Assembly (NCBI GenBank): GCA_963978905.1
Contig: OZ022260.1
Coordinates: 2,469,725-2,533,724, forward strand
Direction: 5' to 3'
Origin: Trichostrongylus colubriformis
Taxonomy: Eukaryota; Nematoda; Chromadorea; Rhabditida; Trichostrongylidae
DNA: 64,000 bases
The notes beneath the pieces were generated by a model that did no database searches, was not told where the DNA came from, and saw only the letters and a program-made list of their open reading frames with translations. Of the stretch, positions 38,901 through 50,900 are shown piece by piece (the first letter of the stretch is position 1; the number at the start of each line of letters is the position of its first letter). A program made the position numbers and the translations under genes.

Positions 38901-41900
38901 CAACGAAATGCTGTTCTTCAATTCGATTTCTGCATTGGACCGCGTCCATACACTGCAGTGCCGGCGATGGAGAGTGACTGCGTGTTCCTGCGTCTCCTTC
39001 TGTGCCACCCTGCCACGTTGCCTCCATCGTCTCTACTTCCTTCATGCCATCAGCCTCGCTGCCTGTTGATGCAGCCATGCTCTGCCGGCGCTGAGTATGA
39101 ACGCAGTCTTGAAACAAGGAAAATTTTAGATTCTTTTCGAATTTCTGTACCGGGAATGTATCAGTGTAAAGTTTTCTTTTTGATAGCTGCTGATTATGGC
39201 CGCAGCCCGCGATACGAAAGTTACTACAAGGATGCTGAGTTATGGGCTAAAGCTTCGGTGTCAGACGGGACTCGAATCCGCACTTGATGCTTTCCGGGCA
39301 CGCATGCCAGTGATAAGTGATTTTGAGAGAATTGAAATCATAGAAGTTTCGCGCACGATCCCTTCTGGAATCGAGTGGGGTTCCTTGACTTCAGCCTCCA
39401 CCCTATGAGCATTCTGGAAAGGTCCACCAACCTACGTTCAGTTCTTTTACGTCAGCTTCACCGGAAATATTTCAATCGCAAGAATCTTGGAAACACAGAT
39501 CGCATAACCACCAGATCGGAGTCGGTAATCTCGCATTCGTTTCGAATCTCCTTGCTTTCTGTAACTCTTCCGAATGCACTACTAACAGTCTTCTGCGCAT
39601 CCCTTAATTTTTGAACCCCTTTTACCGACCAACAGATTACGGTTGTCTCAAAGTGGGTTTTAGTGACACCCTTCTTGCTTCTGTCAATTTACAACTATTT
39701 AAATTGATGTGCAAATGAGGGTAGTATCTATGTATTCCACTGATCCTTTTTTTCGTTCTCACTACACACTCACCAGTCCAGCCGGCAGTACACACACATC
39801 TTATCTGGCCGGTTTCCTGTATGCAGCTGCCTTGTTGACAGGGATTTTGCAGAGCGCATTCGTCTATTGGGCTCTGAAACACTGAGCTTCATTTTATTAT
39901 CGCAACCACGCCAACATCGTTACTACTCAAAGGAATCGTCCATGGAAAGATGAGTTGTTTCGTTACCCATATACTTATGTTGTATTTACCTAATAAGGGC
40001 CGCATGCTAAGTTTCACGCGAAAAAGTGAGAATTCGGCTGAGATACGGCTCTCCAAACTCTCAGTCGTGTGGGCGGGGCCTCCGAGTTGAAGCCCAGTCT
40101 CGTCGTCCGCCGCGGTTGGGAAAAGAGAGTGGGACAGCTTACGCAAATTTATGTTCTTATAATGCGTCCCCGACCATGGCGGACGACGGGGCGGGCGCTT
40201 GCTCAGAGGCCCCGTCCACACGGCCGAGACTTTGTGATGTTGTATGTTAGCCGGATTCACATTTTTCGCGTAAAACTTTACATGCGGACCACCACATCAG
40301 GTGGTCCGCATGTAAACATAAATATATGCGTAACAGGGTAACTAATTTTTCCGTGGACGACCCTTCAAGTTTCCTTGACAGGTACGGTGATAATCGTATA
40401 TTCGCTCAAATTCTGTCTGCATTCTGGTCTTTTTCTGGCCATGCCATGATAGCGATAAGTGCATGGCTTTGTAGTCCATTACCTTGACATTTGCTCGTAC
40501 AACCTCCTCCCTGCTAGTATCAGTAATCCCTTCGGTAGCTACTACGTGGATCATCAGAAGATGTGACTTTCTGAGCCCACTTTTCGATAGCTAGCGTCTC
40601 TCCATTTTGCTATGCTTTTCATTGTTATGCGCAAACATATGCACATGGATGTAGGACTCGTGCACGGGAAAAACTTCCTCTGTAACCCATATATTAGGTT
40701 GATTCATAATAAATCGGACAAATTGTAGTGATGATTCTAGAGATCATAACTCAGCAACGACCTAACGAAAATGGACGCGCGAGGTACTTGGAATGAGTAT
40801 GAAAAGCTCTTCAAGGACCGCAGAATAATCACTCCAAAGTAGTTTCATTCCAACACCATCCGCAGATTTCACGCGGTCCAGAGACCACATCCGCAACGTC
40901 ATACTATTTCTATCGCTATCTGGCCAGGAACCCGCGGATATCGGCAGACGTCCGAAAGAAGTTCACAAGAGCATGCCCCCGCCAGAAGTACAGTGTACTT
41001 GTGGCATTCGAAGTTTGCGTCAGGCGACTATTCCATCGAAGACGAAAACCGCGGTTGGTGGAGCGTACACGGCGTAGAGACTGGGAGCTGCTCGATGAAG
41101 GTACATACAACAGTATCCGCCGACGTCCACTTTGGTCAATTACGAGAATTGAAGGCAAATGTCCAAAGTTCGCAACGGCGGCGGTCACATGTATACTTCC
41201 GGCACGACAACGCGAGACCGCACATTGCAAGATCGACCAAGGCCGAGCTGCTGTCGTACAGTTGGACCGTGCTTCCACATCCACGGTACTCGCCAGACCT
41301 GGCCCCTTCAAATTTCCACCTTTTCTCCCACAGCCAACGCCACCTGGACGGCCAAGACTTCAAAACTCGCGACGACGTTGAGACGGCACTCGGCAACTTC
41401 TTCGAGCTCCAGCTTCCGGCCTTCTGGAGCAAGGGCATCCATGATCTGCCTATACCGTGGCAGAAGGTCTTCGATAAAGATGGAGTATATTTCAAGTGAA
41501 TCCCTGTTGTCGTAAAAAAGTTGTACGACAATGGTTAAAATTTGTCAATTTGTCCGATTTATTATGCATCAACCTAATATTTGAGTTGTATTTGCCTAAT
41601 AAGTGCCGCATGCAAAGTTTCAAGCAAAAAAAATGAGAAATTGGCTAAGATACAGCCCCCTAAAGTGGTGCCGAGGGGCGAGCGCCTCACAGTAAATGCC
41701 CCCCGTCGTTCGTCGCGGTCAGAAACGGAAGGTGGGACTGTTCACTTTCCGTCCCCACTCCGTTCACGGCGAGACGGGGCGGGCGTTTACTCTGAGGCCC
41801 CGCCCCTTCGGCGGGTGGCGTGCAAGTGTTCCGACTGGTGAGGTCAGGTCAGGTGGCGCGGCGGATTGCAATCAGGTAAAGACAGGTAAAACACGCTGCC

Positions 41901-44900
41901 AAAGCTTCTCCCCTAAAAAGGCTTAGGCAAACCTGGGAGAGCCCAGACGCAGGACACGCTACCATTCGGACAACTCGCGAAGGGCGGTGACCCAGTTCGG
42001 TGCCGACCTCTAGAAACGGAACACTTGCAACACACCCCCCTTCGGCCAGCCCTTTGAACAGTTGTGCCTCAGCCGGATTCACACTTCTTCGCATGAAAAC
42101 ATGCCTGCGGCCCTTACTAGGCAAATACAACATAGATATACGGATAACAGAGGAACTCATTTTTCCGTGCACTATTCCTTTGAAGTACATCACGGTGACA
42201 TCCTTCGCAAATTATACGTGAGGGTATCACTGGTGAAGGCGACGGTCCGTAAGATGAAACACAAAGAGAAACGTAGAAAAATAAAAAAAAATGCACCTCG
42301 CAATAAGAACCCGTGTATCCAGGCTGGCAATAACAGAAGTGACTATCTTGGAGTGGCCTACAACTACCGGCATTTTGACATATCACCCCTTTACATGGAT
42401 CCTTCACTTCTTCGCAAGTGGCTCCAATGAATCTGAAATCCGCAAAATAAGAATTTTTGAGAGCAAACCATTACAAGAACCCTGTCAACGGTATAACTTC
42501 AAGAGCTTTCCAGCTTACTTTCACTGACCTTGATCCGCAGTCACAAGTAGGTGTCTCTCCTTCGTGAACTGTGCAGATACCACCATTCTTGCATAAATAT
42601 TGATCCTCAGTGGAAATACAGGTAACAGGTGATCGGCATTCCTGACCTACCCAACCTGAAGAAGAGATGAAAATTCTTTCCGAGTTTCGGAAGCTGTTAG
42701 TATTAGGCTGTACCTTTGTGGCGTTTCTACAGCTCGGAAGGACGCTTTTTCACCGGGATTTCGCCACAGGTAACCTTCTTAGGACCAGAACTACCATGTG
42801 AGTGACTTCTTGTAGGGATTTCTCAATTACCACATTACTCCTGCTGCCGTTTTTAAATACGGCAAGGACTTCTCCAACTATTCCTACTTTCTTTGGCCGG
42901 CAGCAGCAGAACATGGAGCTCCTCACACTGGATTGTGGAAAGAGAAGCCGCGAGTCCGCCGAGCATGGAGAGAGAGGTAAAGTAGATGTCAATCGTTGCA
43001 ATTCCCTGATCAGTGGTGGATGACTCTATCTAAGGTTTCGAATCATAAAAGGCACCTAAACTCCATGGTCTGGTTGACTCCATGACCCCACTCTGCCTAT
43101 TTTCCCTCCTTCATCACGGCCGAGGTTCATTTTGAATCAGCCTTCTTCAGTAGATATACAATAGGAGTCAGTCCTAATTTTTTTCCCAAGGGTTAGGAAA
43201 GCTCTTCAAAGAAAAATCCTTAACTCTTGAAAAACTCAAGACGCTGTTGACCTTCATTCTGAGAAGCTAAACTGCTGAAAAAGATTAAATTCGCACCTGA
43301 TTTACACTGGCAAGAGTATCCGATAGTGGTGTGGTTGTTGGGGACACATTCTCCATGGGGACCGCAGCTGTGGTTTCGACATGGATTCCATCGACATTTT
43401 CCGATGTCTCCATCTACTGCACAGATGCACTCGTGCTGGGCCACGTTAGCGTTGCGGCCAATGACGAGGATACAGCTGTGATCAGGTTTACAAGTAGGAC
43501 ACTGGTCCTGGTCCTGCACCTCACAGAAACGACTCTCGGAGAAGCCTGAAACACAAAAGAAGCCGTTTTTGTTGCTAAACTGCATTTATGCTCGGCGACG
43601 CAGTCGCAGCGAATGCCATTGTTGTATCACGTCACGACTGTCGGGACCCCGCAACCAATGTAATCAGTGCAGTTTGCCACCGAAAAAAGTTAGTACAAGC
43701 AAAACCAGTGCAAACGCCAACTGGCGCACACGGAACGCATTGATAGAAGGATTCTTACGTTGAGGCAGTCGCAGGAACAGAGCCTGTCTCCGAGTATGAA
43801 TGTGCTTCAGCGACTGAATCGCGCTCCTGATAGTACCAATTCGGCGTTACCAGTGATGGTCAGTACTTCTTCATTTTATCCTCCACTGTTTTTTTCATTA
43901 AATGGCGAGTTTCGTTAACCCGGTACATTAACGCCACTCTTCTCGATCGAGTGATTTAATCGGGAAGTTACTCTGTTAGTTAAAGGTGTGCTTGCATTGT
44001 GTTGAGCCAACACCGGTTAGGGCCGAATTTGTGGACATGGGTGGAGGTCGATTGGTCGAATTTTCGCTTCGCGGCGCCGTCAGCACGACTTGCTGCATTC
44101 GGTGGGAATTCTGCTCAGTATGCAGTGGGCTGGTATCGTGAGGGACCTTCGAAGATTGCAGGTTGAAAGCTTCGAAAGTTTCTATATGTTGTGATTGTTG
44201 CTGTTACAACGGATAAAACTGCAAACAACTCGTATTCGCCGCGCCTCTCGCCGCAGGCGGCCGCGCGAAATTTCGTCCAACCGACCCTCACTCCTGTGGA
44301 CAATGTGCCATTAGAACAAAAAAATCGTTTTGCGGCGTCCGATTGTGACGCCATGTTGCGAGCTATGCGCACCGTATTGGATGGGTCCTGAAGCGATGAC
44401 AGTGTCCTGCGTTTTATTCTAGGCGTAATCGCTTCAGGACTCAACTAATACGGCGCAACTAGCTCGTACCATAGAGTCGTGCACCAAACGCGGCCACGCA
44501 AATTTCCTGCCTCGATGGCCCGTGTGTATATTTAGGCGTGGACCTACACAGTTCACGACGACAAGGACGTGACCTTTCCGTAGGGCCGAGATTCGTGCAT
44601 TTTCTCGTTCTCTTCATATCAAACCTCTACATATTGTTTGGTTTCCTTCCCAGTACGAAAACCTGTGAATCGGTCGTCTAATGTAGCATTTTCGTCCCCG
44701 TCACGTTTAGTTGGACCTTGATTGCTTGATTGGTACACTCACAATCAGCACTCATACCGTTGACCGATGACAGTTATATAGTCCTTCGATTCCAAACGCT
44801 TCAAAAAGTTTTGCAGCAGAGAGCGCTCGTGAAAGAGCGCCAATTACACCGAGCTGAGCTGTGCGTACGATGCCTTTCCTGAACCCTGATTTGTGGGCGA

Positions 44901-47900
44901 TAATGTCAAAACCCTCCCTACTTGAGTCCGACTCAAAGAACCGCTTTAGTCTGCGGCCGTCGTCTCTCGACGTGCTCCACCATCATCTCATCTCTCATTG
45001 TATTAAGTCGACTCATCTTCGTCTGATGCATGTGACAACCCATAGGAATGGACTAGCAGTGTGCGCCCTTTACACGCTCTTATAAAAATTATGAGTCATC
45101 TGAGCCAGCTTAGCAATCACCCGTTGCGGTTCTTGCACCGCATGCTTTTCACACTTGCCGCATGCCTTCGGCGGCTGGCGGTGACTCCAACGCGCTGCTG
45201 CTTTACAAACAGAAAAGTACACACTGCCCTTTATACTGGTTCAACTCACCAGAATCACATTGACACATTGCGACACCGTCTTTTTCCGCACATGAACCAC
45301 GGCCGCAGAAGGTATGGTTACACGAATCAGGCACACATTGACCGTCTACGTAATGGAAACCTGGAATGTCATCCGATTGATCGTGGTTACAGAAAGACGT
45401 AAGAGTAATTTTGAAATGGTGTTTACTGCACGGCGAGCTTTTCCGTTCTGAGCTAAGCCATCATCACATGCCAAGAATGCAATCTTATGCTGAGATTTGA
45501 AAAATAACATCACATCATCTGACGAACCTTCCAGGCACTCGCATCGCTTCACCCCTTTGTCAATAAGACAGCGTCCGTTGGCACAATCAGTATACGTGCA
45601 CGTGGCGGCTGAGTCTCTCGATATGTGTTGTCCTGAACAGGAGTGGAGGTGTTGTGCCAATGAGGTTGTTAGGTGGAATATTTATAAATATAGTAGTGAA
45701 AATGGCCTGGCGTTTCGACTAGATCGTCTTCCTCAAAGGCCTAAACGTGGCTCAAGACTAGGATTTTGTCCACTACACCGTCAAACGCCCCATCCCCCTA
45801 GCGGATGGGGCGTTTGACGGTGTAGTGGACACTCAACAGTATTTTATCTAGTGAGTTTACACATCTCACCCCTGGTATTAGAAGTGGGATACAGAGAATC
45901 AATGGCGGGAGGGGGGGCAAGGGGAGAGGTATGAGGAAGGTTATGATGTACCAAGTCCACGCTGAGCGAATACAATATTCGGGCAAATCCTGAATCAGTA
46001 ATAGTTACACTGTTGGTTGTGTCAGAGCGAATCCTGAGTGAGCATCCAAAAAAAGAAGAGATGGAGCCTCTTTGGTCTACTGCAGGTCTGAACACTTAAC
46101 GAGTCAGATATTCATTGATCATGGGCTTTAGGGTGATTCTGAGGAGAGGTGAGCAAGCGTCAAGGTAAGTCAGCTCTTTAGCGCATAGACAATTTGATTC
46201 TACATGGGACCAACAACGCACTTGGCGCACATGCAGTTCGAGTGGCGCGGTGATTTGTTGTGTTAGTCCTCGGGAGTATCCACAAATGGTAGTGCCCATT
46301 TGCGAGAAGCGCATCAATCGAAAGCTCTTTTTCCAGATTTCCATTACGGATACATCAATGTGTACCTGGTTCGTGTAACCATATATTCTACGGCCATGGA
46401 TTAGGTGCGGAAGAAGGTGTTGCAATCTGTCAACGTGACTCTGGTGAGTTGGGTCACTCTGAAGCATCTGAACGGGCCGAGCATGATATCCTTGCTCATC
46501 TGCAGTGTACACCTCCTCCGTTTCTGGAGTGACACCTCGGTGAGGCCCAGGGCCACAGCGATGGCCGGTGCTTATCCTGATTGGTGTTCATATCCTTTGT
46601 GTGCCTGTGACGTCGTCCATATTTGTGGAGCCTTCCGTTTTCCATGCCCATCTTATTCAGAATGAAGAATAACTCGCATAGGGATTCAGGTTCCTTTAGG
46701 AGTAAGCCTCACAACCTATTCATATCCCATGCTCATAGAACCTATACAGTAATTTGAAGCTTGTCGTCAGCATTGGCATACCTTTATCGCAGCAAGGATT
46801 TGCCACCTGTAGTGTCCAACCAGTTTGTGGATGACAGACCGCTGTCACCACCGCTTGCATCGGTAACGTACCACATGCTACCGGAATCTGTCGAGGTTTC
46901 GAAAAGCTGTACGACCTCATCATCAAGGCGCCGTCGATGGAAGTCTGAAAACCCCTTTCCTTCAAAGTTGGGCAATAATTCTGACAACGTCAGCTATAAG
47001 GAAGAGGTAGTGAAGTGGACAGGAAGCATTCATACTTGGCAACGCGCAGTCGCTGTTGACGCAATCGCGGTTGACGCAGTGCATCCGCGATGCAGGTACT
47101 GCGACCAATATCTTGGTGTGATCTAGGTCGGCGTTATGGGTGCGTGGGTTTTATCTACGAAATAAAAAGTCGCACAATGGCTCGGCGACATTCAATTGCG
47201 ATCGCTCCGCATGCCGTGAAAGTCGCGAACCTTAGCGAGTGCATCACCGTATTGATTGCGAAGCATGCGTTGCGTGTGCGATACGTAAATCGCAACGATC
47301 GCGGGTGTGAATGCAACCTAGGAATATTTAAATGGTAAACCTACCGCATCACATTGTGTATAGAGCAATTTCACTGATTCGATTGCTATCGAACCCGTTT
47401 TATAGATGGAAATCCACAAGTACTCGTTCAAATGATCCAATGGGACCTCGAGGAAACCCGGTTTCGACGAATTTGCGACGGTTTCGAAGTTTGCATATGC
47501 CGGTATGAAAGGAGTCTTACTACTGTAAGTGTCTGGAAAGTGTTCGGTTGCTCTCGGTGTTTATAGGCTTCATTTTAGGAGAGAAACGAAACTGAACTGA
47601 TCAATAAGGTTCCAACAATACGTTGTATGTGTACGACCAATCTCAAAGAATCACTCTTCAAACGGATCGCTGGCGAAAGAAGAAATCTGCAACAATGTGA
47701 GACAGCACAAATCCTTCATACAGTTGCTTTGCTGTGCGATTGAAGTGCGATTTACTTGTCGCCTAAGACCGCGTTCATACTATACAGTGCCGGCGACAGG
47801 GCGTGGTTGCGTGTCTCTACGTCTCCACTTATGCCATCGTGTCTCGTTGCCTGTGTCGTCTCTGCACTTCCCCCGTGCGGCTCTGCCTCGTTGCATGTGA

Positions 47901-50900
47901 ATGCAGCCACGCCCTACCGGTGCTGACTATGAACGCGACCTGATGCATACGATGCGATGCGGTTGTCTAGCATCAATGAGGCTCATCAACGCTATGGCTG
48001 CCGCCATGAAGTTAGTATTTTATTTTTTCACTGGAATAGGATCTGGTGAGAGTTTATACTTACGAATTTGCTGCGTGATTTGTGGAACTGATCCACGTTG
48101 AATTGTAGCGATTCCACTAGAAATTTGATAGCATTACGGTAATTCCAGCCAGTAAACAGTTAAGTAAACCTCACATCTGTTGAATGAGTCCAAATATATG
48201 GCGGAGAAGATATAATCAACTCTGAAATTCAATTCGCTGAAAATATATACTATAATGTTTGTACTTATGTATTCCTTCACTAGTATTAGGTTGGCTGATA
48301 ATTTCCTGGACACTTCAAAACATTTTGATCTATAATGCGTCGCTTAAAAGCTCTTCTTTTCATGTTCGGCCCTGTTGAACAGTGTTTTCGAATGTTCCAC
48401 CACATAGGTATATAAGGGCCGGAGCTTGTCTAGAAGATCATTTCTGTGTAAAATGAAAAAGGTAGCTCCCCGGACGCTCTACTTGTACGAGTTCCGCCGT
48501 GGAAGTTCTACGAGGGAGGCGACCGAAAACATCAACGCTGGGTTCGGGCCACAAGGTACTTCCAAGTCCACCGTTCATGTTTGGTTCGAACGCTTTCAAT
48601 CTGAGGATACAAGCCTGGCCAACCAACAACACACTTGACGCCGTGTTGAGTTCGACGACCAGCGACTCGCACAAGCAGATCAGAAGAACCCAGCGGCCAG
48701 CACAAGACAGTTGTCTCAGATGCTTGGATGCACACACCAGACAGTCGCACTGCGTCTCGCTCGCTTGGGATACAGGAAAGTTCTGTCCACATGGACACCC
48801 CACGTGCTGTCTGACAGCAAGAAACAGGCGAGGTGTAGCGAAGATCACTCGAGATACTTTGTCGGCTTCAGAGTGGAAGGTTTTGCCGCACCCACCATAT
48901 TCCCCGGACGTCGCCCCATCTAATTACCATTTATTCTCCCCTCTCAAAAGATATAAGATGGACGAACAGTTCAAAAAAGAGGAGGACCTTGAAATCGCGG
49001 TCAACGACTTTATGGCGTCTCAGCCTGCGCAGTTCTGGATGAATGGAACTGAAAGGTTGCCAGAGCGATGGCAGAAGGTAAGTGATAATGGCGGTGAATA
49101 TATTGCTGATTGATTAAAAGTTGTTCCAAAATAAAGTTAAAAAATAAATAAACGTCTTGAAGTGTCCAGGAATTTATCAGCCAACCTAATATATTAGTTT
49201 ATTCATCACTTATAACACTTTGCCTAGGTTGAAGTACAATGGGTCAAGGATGACTTTTTAGTTGATTTGTGAAGAACATTTTTCAGTTATTCTTTCAAAG
49301 TCTGTACCGTTTTTGCCACAACCTGAGCAATTAGTAGGCTGCAGCAGAGGGGGTGTTAGGTTCGTCTATACGTAGCCGCCTAAGGGTGCCATGAAAGCCC
49401 ATACAAATTAGAAAATGAGTTAGACATCTGTGGACTAAGGACGGCTACGACCTGTACCCATAGCCGTCCATAAGGTGATGAATGACCATAACGCTCACCT
49501 TCGTAGGACACACCTGACCCTACTTGAGAAGTTAACTCGTTGGCAGCAGTGGTAGTGCATGTAGGAGGCTCCATTGACCATTTTGCACCGAAATCTCCGT
49601 CTAAATGGGAAGAGTTAAAAGCAATAGTCTAGCTTGTGCTTCCGTTTCTTTTCCAGGAGAAATCTAGCTTCGCAAGTGTAGACAATCAGAATCGGCAAGG
49701 ATCGTCGTGAATATCGAAGAATGGAAAATTGCTGGAAGGGAACTAAGAACGATGTCTGAGAATGACGAATATTTCCCAATGATTGAATTCACGAGTATCT
49801 ACAGCTGAGAATTTTTTGACTATTCAGAGAAGTTTCTAAGAATGGCGGTATGGCACTGTCATGGTGCAAGGATCGAATCCCGCATCAACGCCCACGCAAA
49901 CAAGCCTACCCTTCCATCCCTTCGGGTGGATGAATTAATACCGGACTCGTCTGCGAGGATAAAAGCATGGCTGACCCCCGCAAGTCATTGTTGAGGCCAA
50001 ATCGCATTCAACGGTCAGCAAGATTTCGATTGGAATTAGAATGCGCAGCGCATCCCAACAAAAGTCTGATTAACGCCTAAATCTCATCCTATTACAATTT
50101 TTAAATTTTTTACCTCTATTGCACTCGATCTTCTCAGCTCCAATGAGTGAACCTTTACTGCAATTGAAAGATACCGACGTTCCGACACGACCTCGGTCCC
50201 CATCGTCACTGTAATTGGCGTTCAACGACTCCGAAAGTAGTCCGTCGAGACTGGGACAATGAAGACCTGTGAAACGGGATGAGTTAAGGAATTTTCACCC
50301 AAAAACCTGCGAGCGATCATAATACCAAATGTCGTGATACTCACTCTTGCACATGGGTTTCGACAGCCATTTTTCATCCTGTCCGCATACAATTTCTTCG
50401 GAACCAATCATGACTTTGGCTGGATCAACGCATGAGACTGCCATGTGTGACAGCAGTCTCGCCTGACCGGTGCCGGACCTGAGGTCGGGATCGTGCAGGT
50501 TCCTTGAACAGGGCTCTAAAAAACAGAAGATTCATTTAGGCTGTACCCCCAATACATATTCTTTGAGTGTAAATTTTTTGAACCTTCAAGCATATTACCA
50601 AAACATTTGCCGTAGCCGCTTCTGGGCGTAGCATCTCCGCTTACCGACTTGAAGAAATCGTTCACGGATGAATGAGTTTCTCTGTTACCCATATATTTAT
50701 GTTGTTTTTGCCTAATTCAGGCCACATGCAACATTTCACGCGAAAAAATGTGTAAGATAATAGCACTGCAAAGTCTCGGCCGAGTGGGCGGGGCCTCCGA
50801 ACAGGTGCCCATCTCGTCGTCCGTCGGTCGGAACCCATTGTAGGACTAACAAGTCCCATAACTAGTCCCACTCTCGGTTCCCAACCGTGGCGAAAAACGG

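Noticed and set aside
39225..39310. GGGACTCGAATCCGC resembling a polymerase III B box
   Set aside because: No A box at the proper distance and no foldable acceptor stem.
45844..46095. Open minus-strand stretch between gene A exons 24 and 25
   Set aside because: No acceptor gives an open phase-1 exon, and exon 24 joins exon 25 directly in phase with an intact EGF.
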